A stretch of DNA of 64,000 bases from Corbicula japonica (lineage: Eukaryota; Mollusca; Bivalvia; Venerida; Cyrenidae), in NCBI GenBank assembly GCA_038501625.1, contig JAZAYU010000081.1, positions 558,001-622,000 of the forward strand. Reading direction: 5' to 3'. Shown here piece after piece: positions 34,241 to 46,445 of this stretch. The stretch's first letter is position 1. Every line of letters starts with the position of its first letter. Below the pieces are notes generated by a model, which searched no databases, was not told the DNA's origin, and saw nothing but the letters and a program-made list of their open reading frames with translations. Position numbers and translations under genes: made by a program.

Positions 34241-35050
34241 CCTCAGAAGGTTGACCGGATAACCCTGATGAACGTGTTCATTACAACATGACAGCGGTGT
34301 ATATATTATAATTTTATAGCATATTTGTTTGTTTTCTTTTTAAGAAGCATAACAGTTTTTGTTTCAGAACGCGTTTTATGGCATTAATGCAAGATAGTTC
34401 GTGCAGGTGGCAACAAGAAGCCCGACCCGACCAACAACTTGAAGAGACTTCTGCAAATAGGTTCATTTAGGCGTCGGGCGTAGGCCTCAAGAATTTAGAA
34501 GCGGTAACTTCGAAAGCTGTTAATTGCTCCTGCAACCAAGTATTAGGCTAACAATATGTAAGTTGCGCTCTGTTTTATAGGACCAACCTCTGCATAGTCT
34601 ACTTGAACGTCAATCATTTTATGATACATGTATTTCCGTTCACAGAAATGCCCTGAGCTGTTTAAATGTTCTAAGGAAACATATTCAATGCCAGACCAGC
34701 CTTTATTTACTGAAGATATAGGACTACACAAGAGAAGATAGAAAAAATTCTAGTGTAATACAAGAAAACCGTTTTACACTGACTATCGACGAAGGAGAAA
34801 TGAACACTATCTTAAAAACAAAAAAGTCTTCCGCAGAGATACTCTGTTTGGGTAGCATTTATGAATTTATTCTATGGCGATTTGAACAATTTCGAGTTTT
34901 GTTTAAAATTGTCTACACCTAAAAATTATTTCGAAAACAAAACACCAACTAGGCCTACCTTATTTCCATTGATTTATAACACTCAACTCGGCTTCCAGAA
35001 CCAGAGTCAACTTGAGTTTAAAAACCTCTACCAGAGCTAATGTTGACTGT
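34241..35050. other. intergenic, nothing recognised
   Basis: No gene or repeat recognised. Confidence 0.35.
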
Positions 35051-35055
35051 TCAGT

Positions 35056-35151
35056 GCCCAAGGTTATACAACTGATCATGGAAACCAGTCTCAAATCTCA
35101 AGCATCTGATTGGCTGAAATGGTTTCAAATCTTAGTTTTATAACCTTGGGA
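35056..35151. mobile_element. foldback element (palindromic MITE), internally deleted
   Basis: GCCCAAGGTTATACAACTGA ... TTAGTTTTATAACCTTGGG inverted ends around 'aatctcaagcatctgattgg'. Same family as 40892-41037. Confidence 0.75.
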
Positions 35152-36023
35152 CCAGTAGGCGTGTTATCTGAAATTTCTCGGGAATGGTCCAACAGTAACA
35201 CGGAAATTTTATATTTTGATCATATCCACCTTTAAGAATAAATCGATAAGCAAACGATTAATGATTCCTCAATGAATGATGAATACACAGTTCAGTTGGT
35301 GTTTTTTCTTTATTATATTTTTACTTTTTAAACAATCGAAAATGAAAATAGAACAAATTAAAGATTTTTTCCCCGATTTTTTTATTTGTCAATTTATCTG
35401 AATGATATTTTGGTCCTTTGACTTTGAATACAGCCACCCTATTTTCCTTGCTACTGACATATAAACTGTTGAGAAAGTGGTATTTTTAACTTATTCTTAC
35501 TGGAGTCGAGTCGAGTCACACTGCTATTTTTAACTTTAATTAAGACAGAATTAAGAACTGAACAAAAAATCACCAGATCTTAAAATTGCGCTACTGGAAA
35601 ACAAACCAAAGGAAAACAAACAGATAATTATTATTCAAGTCATTACATTTGCAGGTACCGTTTTATTAAAATTACTATGCGGACGCAGACATGGGTACGA
35701 GGTTTCAGTCAGCTGATGATAGAGCTGACCCAATCGTGATACTGACCACAATCTTAACATGCAAGATCACATCTTCTGGAGGTGGTCCAAACACTTTCAG
35801 AAAAAAAACTGTGTGAACGGCGGCTATAGATGAACGTCTACAGACATGGAGACGCCAGATTAACACGCATGGGCTATCTACCACGAGTGACTGAGAATTA
35901 TTAATAATATATAATAAGTAAAGCATATATAAATTAAGCTGAAAAAAGTTCACAGTGATCATCATTGTCGTGGTAATATAGTGACGGTAATTTAAGGCGA
36001 GTCTGACTGGGAAGTTAAGGGAA

Positions 36024-37445
36024 ATGAACGAACAACTCGAAGAGGAAAGTGAGAAAAAACCATTAATATCATATGACAGTTGGTCATACAGGAAGCTGGT
36101 CGAAACTCATTCCGAAAATGAAACAAATAAAGTGTCTTACACTAAAAGTTTGGACACCGAACACAAGTATAAAAGGAAAGAAAAAGAAAAACGGAAAACA
36201 AAAGAAATAACAACGGTGGACAAGAGATCGGTGTTCTTAAAATGTGCTGTCGTTGTCTCGTGCTTGGTCTCAATCCTCCTCTCCATGGGGTTCGGCTACA
36301 GTTTAAGTGTTATATTCGCTCAGCTGGTTAGAGTCTTCGAACAACAAAGGTCTCTTGTCGCCTTAAATCAAAGCTTTTATGAAGCATTGCTTGCAGTGGG
36401 TGGAGCTCTGTGGAGCTACCCAGTTTCCAAACTAGGATACGGATATTGCGTCATGATAGGTGGAATTGCCGGAAGTATTTGCATTGCCGTCAGCTCACTG
36501 GCTACGAATGTTCCGACGATTATTGTTCTCGTCGGCGTGATGTCAGGGGCGGCCTTTGGCGTTGTATATATGGCACCTTTTGTGGTCGCTGGTGATATTT
36601 CACCTAACCACAAAACTGCGGTCATTGGATTTGTGTCAATCGGTTCCAGCCTGGGTCAATTCACCATGTCATATTTTATGGAATTATGTATCGAAAAATA
36701 TGGTTGGAACGGCGCTTTGTTAGTTCTCGGAGGAATTTGTCTAAATGCTATTCCATGCGGAATGTTAATGGTGATTTCGTCAAAAAGTGCAAAAAGTGAT
36801 AAAAACGCGAAAACATCTGCATCAGCTAGACGAAGCCTTTTTAAACCAGCGCTTTTCAAAGAAAAGTTATTTTGGCTGCTACTACTGAATTCTGTGATTC
36901 TAGCCTTCACCGCACTTGCTGAAAGTCGATTCATTGTGGACTTAGCAGAACTAAAGGGATTCGAACGTCAGACGGGATCTTTCTTGGTCACTATGATAGG
37001 CGTGACCAACCTTGCAGGCGGACTCCTAGGCTCAGTCTGCAAGGTCGCGTGCAAGATCAGTAGCTCCACCCATATGGGCTACTGGATACTGATAACAGCC
37101 GTTTCGCACGGTATGGTCGTTTACATAGACTCATACGAGGGCCTTCTGGCGGCAGCCCTTTTGAACGGACTGTGCATTGGTAACATTTATGCACATGTTG
37201 CGGTAGCAATGTACGAAATCTACGGAACTGAGGACTATGCCCCGTCCTTTGCCACCTGGAACGTAATGAAAGGTGTCGGTAACTTTCTTGGTGGATATTT
37301 TGGCGGATTTATTAATGACACCACGGGAAATTATGACTTACTATTTCAAGTGTCTATCATTCTGAGTATTTTCTATTCTTTATCTTTCTTTGGTATTGTT
37401 TTATATAGAAAGTTTAGAGTAAACAGATCTTACGAAGAATTATAA
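36024..37445 (+). CDS. MFS transporter, monocarboxylate-transporter-like (SLC16-type)
   Basis: 473 residues in one uninterrupted frame. The first about 70 residues are hydrophilic and cytosolic, with a strongly basic run KRKEKEKRKTK (50-60). Twelve hydrophobic segments follow in two six-helix halves (about 72-252 and 282-462), separated by a Lys/Ser/Ala-rich loop at about 252-280. The MCT-like hallmark GWNGALLVLGGICLN lies at 227-241, and small-residue-rich helices resemble the family. The TM1 signature of classical MCTs (DGGWGW type) is absent, so lactate/pyruvate transport cannot be assumed and the substrate is unknown. The gene has no introns, while both neighbouring genes have many, suggesting a retroposed or lineage-expanded member. 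The ATG (36024) is the first in frame; several in-frame codons further down could also start. Confidence 0.88.
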   Translation: MNEQLEEESEKKPLISYDSWSYRKLVETHSENETNKVSYTKSLDTEHKYKRKEKEKRKTKEITTVDKRSVFLKCAVVVSCLVSILLSMGFGYSLSVIFAQLVRVFEQQRSLVALNQSFYEALLAVGGALWSYPVSKLGYGYCVMIGGIAGSICIAVSSLATNVPTIIVLVGVMSGAAFGVVYMAPFVVAGDISPNHKTAVIGFVSIGSSLGQFTMSYFMELCIEKYGWNGALLVLGGICLNAIPCGMLMVISSKSAKSDKNAKTSASARRSLFKPALFKEKLFWLLLLNSVILAFTALAESRFIVDLAELKGFERQTGSFLVTMIGVTNLAGGLLGSVCKVACKISSSTHMGYWILITAVSHGMVVYIDSYEGLLAAALLNGLCIGNIYAHVAVAMYEIYGTEDYAPSFATWNVMKGVGNFLGGYFGGFINDTTGNYDLLFQVSIILSIFYSLSFFGIVLYRKFRVNRSYEEL

Positions 37446-37482
37446 AATAAATTCTCCTTACGATAATATCAACAATAATCTG

Positions 37483-37600
37483 GGCCCAAGACCATAAAAC
37501 TACATCAGGAGACCAAGAGACTGGTCAACATTTCAGCAAATCAGATGCTTGAGATTTGAGACTGGTTTACAATATCAGGTTTATTATCTTGAGCCCTGGA
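37483..37600. mobile_element. foldback element just downstream of the MFS gene
   Basis: GGGCCCAAGACCATAAAACT ... TTATTATCTTGAGCCCTGG, with the core 'aatcagatgcttgagatttg'. It starts about 40 bp after the MFS stop and may lie in its 3' UTR. Confidence 0.7.
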
Positions 37601-39487
37601 AATATTTCCAGAATGTAAACTTGTGCATAGTTTCCACGGGTGCCAATCAATCCAGACTAGTTCCGCTGTGTTTCGGAATGATTTTTCCTGTGATTCGAGC
37701 TAAGCGTCTTTGAACATCGTCAACGGAATGACATAATATGACTGAGATAAATAAGAAAAACTTCGAACAAAGGTTTATCGATTGCAATTAGTGTATGAAA
37801 TGTTTATTTCGGTTTATATAACATTTCTCATACTTCATAACTTAAAACCCATATAATGATTATTTAAAAATGTCTGCAATGCATTTGGTATTAACTGAAT
37901 GTAATAGGTAAATAGGCCTACTAAATTTCAGCGACTTTTGCTAGGAGCTGTGTAAACGGGTTGAGTCACATCTTCGATTCTCGTCTGAATCTGCCTGTCA
38001 GAACTTTGATGTTGTGCGTTTTATTGTACACTTGACGTCTGCGAGTTGTGCTTCTTATTTTTGCTCAAAGAACGAATCAAATAAAAAGAAACTATACGTG
38101 CAATTTTAGTGTTAACACATGGTTATACCGGTATGTTAGATATTGTTATTTTATTTATGATTTTATTTATTTATATGTATGTATTGTATTCATTAAAATT
38201 AATGTAAAAATTATGTTTGAACGTTTAGTTTTGAACCATTCTCCATCAGTTACAGATCTAGCCTGTGTACAGATCAGTATCAATAGCATCAATCTGAAAT
38301 GAAAATGTATGACATTTCCTGTATCTTTCAGTATCGTATTTTTATTCCAGAACATTACTTTTTAGTGGATTTTCGTATCCCATGTTGATTCCATGTCACG
38401 TAAACCAATGTCACCAACCTTCACTGTAACTGCGAGTTCAAAACATTCAATGGAAATAACTCAAAATGATACAGTCTGGCTAGTTTCATAAGCTACAAAG
38501 CTATAGTGTACACCACAAAGTTGACATGAACACCCTACCATTGATCACCACAGCTCATACAGGTGACATGTACACTTATCCTCTGGTTTGACATACGTCG
38601 TATTCTTAACTTTTATTCGCATGGTACTACTAAATTGAAAGAAGTTCGTTGGTCATTTTGTGATATATAGAATCATTTAAAGACAATACTACAACTAGTA
38701 TTCAATCTCGTGCACATTTTATAGATTTTAAGACTCGTGTATATGTTTAAGATTTAAGCTGTGCAGAAATTGTGTAAGGAGGCTATACTACGACATTTAA
38801 AGGGCCACCTACAGTTATTTCTGTGAACAGGGTTCTGAGAAAAGTTTTTTATTTCTTTCTCGTCATTGCCATGTTATCCAGAGTTCTGTATAGAACCATT
38901 TGAAGAGTTTAAACGGACCATGCCTGACGGATGCCCATCACAATTTTTCACAACTCTGTGCCCAGGTGAGCTAAAAAGCGATCATTGTGATGCCGCACAG
39001 GTACTATAGTTGTGTAAAACTAACCACAAACACAAGCTGGTGTCTGCGACAGACTTTGTTTGTATCTACAACAGAATGAACGACATAAAATACAATGTAT
39101 TTGGTTTTTAATCATAAAAAGATCATAAAATAGAGCACAAATTTCTTTACACATGCATCAAGTATAACAAATACTGAATATGTTTTATTCAACAAAACTA
39201 TTAACCCAGTAGTTTACAGTTTTATCAAACAAAATTATTAAGACAATGCTAATCCCTTTTGTTTCTTTAATTGTTGTTCTTTTTCTGTTTATAAACTGCT
39301 GCACAATTATCCACTGTCAGTGTCTAATTTTTTGAACTCCAGATAGTCTGTACACATACATGATTTTATGTACAGGATGATCTTGATAGACTGGATCTTA
39401 ATTGTGAGAATTTAGACCAGTCATTGGCATCAAATTAAGCACATTCTCCAAACTAAACAATCAGCAGTAATTAATATTATACAGACT
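37601..39487. other. intergenic, nothing recognised
   Basis: AT-rich. Open frames at 38048-38302 and 38167-38355 have no recognisable features. Confidence 0.4.
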
Positions 39488-39592
39488 GGGCTGATGATTT
39501 TAAAACTGAGATTTAAAACCAGTCTCAAATCTCAAGCATCTGATTGAGATTTGAGACTGGTTTCCATTCTCAGTTTTGTATTCTTGGGCCCT
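39488..39592. mobile_element. foldback element
   Basis: 'gggctgatgattttaaaact' ... 'cagttttgtattcttgggcc', with mirrored 'accagtctcaaatctcaagc' arms. Confidence 0.75.
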
Positions 39593-39748
39593 GGTCTTCT
39601 ATCTTACTTCAATGTTTTCAGTCTGGAGAAGGTAATTGATTGTTTAGTCCAGTCTCTAGTCTGACAAATCAGCAATTTGAAGTCTCCAAACTGATGATCT
39701 GAAATATCTGAACAAGGGTTAATCAGAATTTACAGTAATTTTTAATTA

Positions 39749-40140
39749 GAACTAGATGGGTGTTCAGTTGAACACTTGTGATGCCCTCTGGTGCTATGTC
39801 GGTATAACAATGCAAGTAAAAAAAGGGGCATAACTCAATCAAATGTGTCCTTGACCTAAAGAATTTGGCATCATCACGAGCGTGTTGTCATAAGCAATAT
39901 AATTTGACAGTTTCATGAAAAATATTGAGAAATAGCAAAGTTATAGCCAACTTTAAGGTTTTAGTGTCAAAATCCAAGTACATAAAGGGGAATCAAATGT
40001 GACCTTGACCTAAATAATTTGTCATCATCACGTGTGTTGTCATAATCAATATCATTTAAAAGGTTCATGAAGAAATATTAAGAAATGGCAACGTTATAGC
40101 CTAGGTTTTCATGACAGATGGACCGACGTCTGTGTTCACC
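39749..40140. mobile_element. hairpin-ended modular element, 3' truncated
   Basis: The start 'actagatggGTGTTCAGTTGAACAC' contains a perfect 7-bp hairpin. It is followed by two units carrying 'aaaaaggggcataactcaat' and 'ccttgacctaa'. No 3' hairpin is found. Confidence 0.6.
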
Positions 40141-40432
40141 CGGGTATGCTAGTGTGTCAATTCTTGAGTATAACCCTATACTTGTGTGACATTTTTCTAT
40201 GTGTGTCTAGACACAGAAGAAAACATCATTTTTGTGTATAAAATTAAATTCCATGACTGTCTATGCTAATTCTAGAAATCAAAACACACATAAATGTCCA
40301 ACATTGAAGTGTCTGTCAAGTGTCCGAATTTTGGGTCGGACAGTGTTCACCCATGCATATGTTTGTGTCAATTCTTGAGTACAACCTCATACTTGGCTGA
40401 CATTTTCTCTTGTGCGTCTAAACACAGAAGAT
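40133..40432. repeat. pair of diverged direct repeats about 210 bp apart
   Basis: 40133-40221 and 40343-40432 share 'gttcaccc', 'tgtgtcaattcttgagta' and 'cacagaaga' in the same order. They may be LTR-like or a local duplication. Confidence 0.5.
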
Positions 40433-40891
40433 AGTATTGTACAGCAAAAATGACACACAAGTAAAAGGTCACACAAGTATACTTGCGTTTGTAATAGCGG
40501 ACGGACAAAGCGATCCCTATTATCACCTTTTCTTTGAAAGGGCCACACCAAAAAGCATGTATTAAATGTAAGATCATATGTAAAATTATAAAAGTTTGAC
40601 ATTTCTATACAATGTCTGAGACACCTTAATATTAAGTAAATAATAATATTAATAAATAAATGGTTATTTCCATGAATTATATGTATAGTACAAAGCATGA
40701 CGAGGGCTGCCATTTCTGAGGGCTTTGGGTCAGATATTCTTATAATACTTTTTCATAAACTACATAATGGTGAGTCTTATTTGAAAGGTTTGACAATATT
40801 TTCCCTTTTATGTCAGCCCTATAAACTCTTATTAATTTAATGTACAGTTTATTGAACATGATCAAAGGGAAGTTTGTAAACAGAACATCAT

Positions 40892-41037
40892 GGCTGAAGG
40901 TTATAAAACTGAGTTAGGAAACCAGTCTCAAATCTCAAGCATCTGATTGGCTGAAATGGCGACCAGTTGCCATTTCAGCCAATCAGATGCTTGAGATTTG
41001 AGACTGGTTTCCATGCTCAGTTTTATAACCGTGGGCA
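40892..41037. mobile_element. foldback element, near-perfect palindrome
   Basis: About 145 bp. The arms 'ggttataaaactgag' ... 'aaccagtctcaaatctcaag' and their complement meet at 'ggcgaccagttgcc', so almost the whole element can fold on itself. Confidence 0.85.
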
Positions 41038-41231
41038 CATATTAGGAAGGTGTGACTCAATTGTAAGGTATAAATACAATGGTAGGTTAAATTATGTATA
41101 TTTTTCGAAAAAAGCCTGAAAGCAAAGCAGCAATTATAAGCAATAGACAATGAAGTTATTTGATAATTGACATTATTAATTAGCTAGAAACACAACATTA
41201 ACCTATGTCACAGTTACTGCTGAAATAGATG

Positions 41232-41410
41232 TTAACCATTTACTCCATTTTTGGGGGTTTTATGACAAGTGCTAACAATGTAGATCCTGATCACACAGCA
41301 CAGATGTGCTGCCTGATCTGGTAGAGTCTGATGTACCGTCTGATCTTGATATACACTGTTAGGTTCTTGGTCAGAAATAATCTAATGAATCAAAAAGTGA
41401 AAAAGATTAA
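41232..41410. mobile_element. piggyBac-like MITE
   Basis: TTAACCATTTACTCCAT at the left and AAAGATTAA at the right, with the family interior. Confidence 0.65.
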
Positions 41411-41929
41411 ATATGTTTGGAATGTAGTTGGAAAATAGCCAAAATTGAAGTGTAGTCATATCATGCTGTGACATGGAAATATACAGTGTACCCAGCAACT
41501 GTTTTAGGGCAACACATTAAATGAAACAAAAAATGAATTTCTCAAGTTAAATGAATTGGGATGTAGGATACAATTTCTCAAATTAGATCTCCACAAATTT
41601 AACGTTCAAATATTCATTCACAAATGTCAAAACTCACTTAGGAAAGTTGAAAATGAGGTCATATAAGCAACGTCATTTTCCTCAATGAAGTAACGTGACA
41701 GGGGTCAAAACTTTGTGCAGAGGGATTTTTTGTTTTGTTTTATTGTTAAAACTGTGCTAAAACTTAAGGATATAATCCAGAGCGTAACTGATATTTAAAT
41801 GAATACTTCATGTTATTCTATAACATCTCAAGCTTTACAAGCTAGTAACAACAACAAGTAAACATCAAAACAACAAAATAACAACAACATAATAACAAAT
41901 ATAGTAACAGAAGCTGCTGATTGGATAAA
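41411..41929. other. intergenic, nothing recognised
   Basis: AT-rich, with an 'aacaacaacaa'-type low-complexity stretch near 41850-41895. Confidence 0.4.
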
Positions 41930-42173
41930 TTAACCCTTTCCTCCATATATGTTATTTGCATTTATGTTATGGGCGAACAAATCCAGATCAGCAATCACAT
42001 CCAAGACATCAGATCAGGATCTGCACTGTTCCCTTTTTTATTTATTAGGTTATTTTTGACAAAAAAGCGAACAGTGCAGATCCTGATCAGATGGCATGGA
42101 TGTGTCAGCTGATCTGGATCTACACTGGTTGCACAAGAGATGAAATGCATATATATATGGAGTAAAAAGTTAA
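41930..42173. mobile_element. piggyBac-like MITE, full length
   Basis: TTAACCCTTTCCTCCATATA ... TATATGGAGTAAAAAGTTAA. The interior is itself a palindrome ('gatcctgatcagatggcat'). Confidence 0.8.
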
Positions 42174-42178
42174 TACTC

Positions 42179-42294
42179 TACATCACTGGATTCATGAATG
42201 TCATTAAGTTTTGCTCCAAAGATATGGCTGTTATCACACATGAACTGTGTAGATCCATGTAAGGCATATCCATAGAGTAACAGAGTTGAAATAC
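42179..42294. mobile_element. piggyBac-like MITE, partial
   Basis: Contains 'gatatggctgttatcacaca' and 'catagagtaacagagttgaa'. The centre is deleted. Confidence 0.45.
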
Positions 42295-42566
42295 AAGGTC
42301 AATATGGTTAACATACAGTTGTCAGTATATACTTCTTTTCCACACCTCAGTTTCTGCATAACTTGTTTTTAAGTCTATTAAAGTGTTTTGCCAACAAAAA
42401 CAGTCAAAAGCAAGATATGTCACATACACACATTATTCTTCTGAACAAGTGAGCCGTTCACAAGGAGAGCACAGCCAAGGTGACATCAGTCATCAGTGTA
42501 GACCCAGATAAGGGTTCAGTCAATTTACTTCTTTAAAATGCCCCAATGAACAATAAATAGACAAAT

Positions 42567-42770
42567 TTAACCCTTTACTCCATGCGTTTTAACTAATGTG
42601 CAACCAGCGAAGATCTAGATCAGCTGGATATGCACTGGGTGGCATCTTGGTCAGAAATAACCTAATGAATCTTAAAGCGATCAGTGTAGATCCTGATCAG
42701 ACAGCACAGATGTGCCAGCTGATCAGGATCTACACTGTTCCCCCACACAATCAATGGAGTTAAGGGTTAA
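42567..42770. mobile_element. piggyBac-like MITE, full length
   Basis: TTAACCCTTTACTCCAT ... ATGGAGTTAAGGGTTAA. Confidence 0.8.
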
Positions 42771-42900
42771 GGTTACAGAAACTGAGGTCTGTAAGACCAT
42801 CGTATTCTTAAACATCTTTGTAATGGTTGCTCCTCTATATTCACCTGCACAAAATACTGCAGTTCAATGATGAATGTTTGCTAATATTTCAGCCCAACAA

Positions 42901-43124
42901 TTAACCTTTTACTCCATGGATATGGCTGACATCTCATGAGCGACCACTGTAGATCCAGATCTGCCTGAACATCTGTGCAGTCAGGATCTACACTGACTGC
43001 TTTTACACATATTATGTTTTTTCTGACCAAGAGGCCGATAGTGTAGATCCAGATCACAATATGTGCACTGGATTTACATAGGTAATACTTGGGATACAAG
43101 TTGTATCCATGGAGTACATGGTTT
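42901..43124. mobile_element. piggyBac-like MITE
   Basis: TTAACCTTTTACTCCATGGA ... TCCATGGAGTACATGGTTTA. The right TTAA is mutated. Confidence 0.75.
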
Positions 43125-43292
43125 ACAAACCTTTCACTAAAGTTCTACAAATATGCACCTATGGCTAGACTTCCTATATCACAAAAAGTCTTCACACAAA
43201 TAACACATGCTGTATTGGAATTTACATGTACTTCTGCCTTTCACTATTAACAGTACAATTGTTAAGCGCAGAATCTGTCACATTTGCAACCA

Positions 43293-43382
43293 GTGCCCAA
43301 GGTTATAAAACTGAGCATGGAAACCAGTCTCAAATCTCAAGCATCTGATTGGTTGCATGCTCAGTTTTATAACCTTGGGCAC
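43293..43382. mobile_element. foldback element, centre deleted
   Basis: GTGCCCAAGGTTATAAAACT ... AGTTTTATAACCTTGGGCAC: perfect 20-bp inverted ends. Confidence 0.85.
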
Positions 43383-43831
43383 AGTTAAGACCTAAATCAG
43401 CTGCACATCCATGCAGTCCGATCACAGCCTGAACTGTTCATTGTTGAGTTTATAAATAACTAGTTTTCCTACTTTTTATTCAGATATTAATTTGTTTCTT
43501 GCATATGGCCAATATTAACCTGTTCATTTCTATTGATTATTCTCTATAGTCTATATGTCAAACTGGCAACTTAATGTTATAACGATATAGGAAGAATTGT
43601 TGTATGTTGTTTTTATGCCCTTTTTCTAAAGTACACTACTGCCATGCTACCTGTGTGATTTACATACAGATCTATATTTAACAACATATCTGGCAAAACA
43701 CAGATAACTCTTTATTAATATCATCTTCAGAAGGTATCACAAGTGATCACACTTTCAAAAGGTGTTTAAGCACTTTTTTTAATTTACATTTTTCAAATAA
43801 AAACAATTTCAATTGTTCCAGACCATTCATC

Positions 43832-43966
43832 AGAGATAATTGAGACCAGAGACCAGTCTTGAACCTCAAGCAGCTGATTGGATGAAATTGAGCTCAGTCT
43901 CCAAACTGACCAATCAGAAGAATTCTGAGACTGGTCTCCAATCTCAATTATATGATTCTGCGCTCT
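43832..43966. mobile_element. foldback element, diverged
   Basis: 'gataattgagacc' ... 'ctcaattatatgatt', with mirrored 'gagaccagtct' arms. Confidence 0.65.
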
Positions 43967-44337
43967 CATATAGCTATAAGCAAGTTAACAGAGATGCAAC
44001 AATAAGGGAATAAATATTGTAATATTATGCTCGCTTACTGTCAAACCAGAAACAATTGTCAAGGTTTAACAAAATATATATAACATTTATTAACTTTTCT
44101 TTGCATGAGATAGTCTATAGAATGTTAATAAAAAGCTACCACTTTACTGAAGCGTCAAATTTGAATGAAGCATCAAAGTTGTTCATAAAATTTTGTCATA
44201 ATTGATTTTTTTTAAATTTCTGACAAATATTCAGATAATGAATTTAAACTCTTTACAGTATTATGCAGTTGTGTTTTCCCTTTAATACATTTTTTCCAGA
44301 TTCACAATTTCTTTTATTAGTTCAAGAGCAATAAACA
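43967..44337. other. intergenic, nothing recognised
   Basis: AT-rich, no gene. Confidence 0.4.
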
Positions 44338-44478
44338 GTTCTACACTGTTCCCTTTAAGATTCACTCGGTTATTTCTTGGCCAGATGCAAACAGTGCAGA
44401 TCCAGATCTAAAGGCATGGATGTGCTGGCTGATCTGGATCCGCAGTGGTCACACATGATAAATCCCATATAAGAGTTA
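44338..44478. mobile_element. piggyBac-like MITE, partial (right part)
   Basis: Central 'tacactgttccctttaagat' to 'aagagttaa'. The left third is absent. Confidence 0.55.
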
Positions 44479-44747
44479 AAACGGGTATCTGATCAATTTT
44501 CAATAACAAATGATGTATGAAAAATATGTCACTGCTACACCTCATAAATTCTTTAAAAAATGTCAAGAACAAAAACTTCCCATCAAATTAAAAATTATAA
44601 ATGCTTAATCAAATATGTCATATAAAATTTGTAACTGTACAATAATAACAGGAAGAATCACAGAAAATGCTAACTGGATAACTTTAACGTCATGAACAGT
44701 GTTCAACCACACCTCTGTTGTAATTGGATTAGCTGAAACTATTCTGT

Positions 44748-45001
44748 TTAACCCTTTACTCCATAGATACACATTTACTGTGGGGCCAACAGTGTAGATC
44801 CAGATCAGCCGGCACATCCCTGCTGTCTTACGAGGATCTTGTACCAGGATCTACACTGTTTGCTTTTTGTTTTATTAGGTAATTTCTGACCAAGATGTGA
44901 CCAGTGCAGATCCAAATCAGACAGCACAGATGTGCCAGCTGATCTGAATTTACACAGGTTGTACAAGTGTTAAAATGCGTACATATTGATGAAAGGGTTA
45001 A
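44748..45001. mobile_element. piggyBac-like MITE, full length
   Basis: TTAACCCTTTACTCCATAGA ... GATGAAAGGGTTAA. Confidence 0.8.
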
Positions 45002-45365
45002 ATCTATTACCTTTTTATTGCAGGAGGGAGAGAATCACATGATTCCAACATGATCATTACCCTCTTATTAAAATCCTCTTTCAAAACAAAACACTCTTTA
45101 CTACTACTTGAACTTAAAATTTGACCCTGAATCTTATTTTGTCATCATAAATGTGTAATTCAAGCCTTCACGAAATGATTATTTGTGGCAGGTGCAGAAT
45201 AACATCAAAACCAACATCTGAGCCTAAATTTGCTTTAGTTTCATGTGTATTTCTTCTGATTTTAAAACAATATTGTAATATGCTTCCTCTTATTCTAAAT
45301 AGCCACAGCTAATCTAATAATGTTTATCAACTATGGACCAAAGCTTGATTGCACAACCTGTGCCT

Positions 45366-45509
45366 CATGATCCTAAAACTAAATCTGAAGACCAGTCTCA
45401 AATCTCAACCATCTGATTGGCTGAGATGGTGACTTGTCACAATTTCAGCCAATCAGATGCTTTAGATGTGAGACTGGTCTCCATTCTTAGTTTTATGATC
45501 TTGGCCCCT
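45366..45509. mobile_element. foldback element, near-perfect palindrome
   Basis: 'catgatcctaaaactaa' ... 'ttagttttatgatcttggc'. This belongs to the GATCATAAAACT subfamily. Confidence 0.8.
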
Positions 45510-45785
45510 TGTGAGCTAACAAACATCTCCTGCTATACAAACCGGAAGTCCTAAATTTCAAGTATATTCTAGCTGCCATCCTTCTATACCAAGTCAAAAT
45601 GTCTGTGAAGCAGTTTTCAATTTATGATGTCTGATTTTGATAAAAATTTCCAAACAGATTTCACAAAGCTCATTTAGCTACTTAATAAGCAACAGCAAGC
45701 CAAATGTTACAGCCAATATCTAATTATAGTAGGCTAATCAAAATGGATTTTTTACATTGTTTGTGTTTTCTGCCTTTTTTTACAT

Positions 45786-46025
45786 TTAACTGTTTACTCC
45801 ATATATATAGGTTTATCACATATGCGACTAGTGCAGATCCAGATCTGCTGGCAAATATGTGCTGTCTGATGTGGATATAGACTGTTCGCTTTTTGGTCAG
45901 AAAAAAACAAATGAATCTTAAAGTGAACAGTGCAGACCATGATCACTAGGCACCAATGTGCTGGTTGATGTAGACCTACACTGTTAGCCAAAGCGATAAA
46001 GCCATATATACAGAGTAACAGGTTA
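45786..46025. mobile_element. piggyBac-like MITE
   Basis: TTAACTGTTTACTCCATATA ... ATATACAGAGTAACAGGTTA. Confidence 0.75.
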
Positions 46026-46445
46026 TGCAGACTCGATGTCATAATACAGGTATGGTCAATCTCAAGAAATGGATTCATGTGTAAAATAAATAAAATTTAC
46101 GTCGTGGTGCAAAACTACGTTATCTCATTCACAATTGTTCATGAGCTAGAAGAGTTCTGCACCAAGTCTCCACAGTAAGATTGAAACTGCAAATGTTACA
46201 ATAAAGCCAGGTTTTATCGGGTACTTGGCTTAGATGGGTATGTACTTGATGGGACCAGCAGAATCACTTTTGTCTGCTTGTGTAAAACGGGGCCGAGAAT
46301 TTAGTCACAGCCCAGCACAGGTCACAGAAGACATGAGCATGTGACTTGTGTTTTACAGCTGATTGACAATTCTTCACACACTGCCGCGAAATCTCTGAAG
46401 AAACAGGTCGACAACTTCCAAAGTTCTGTCATGACGAAACACATA

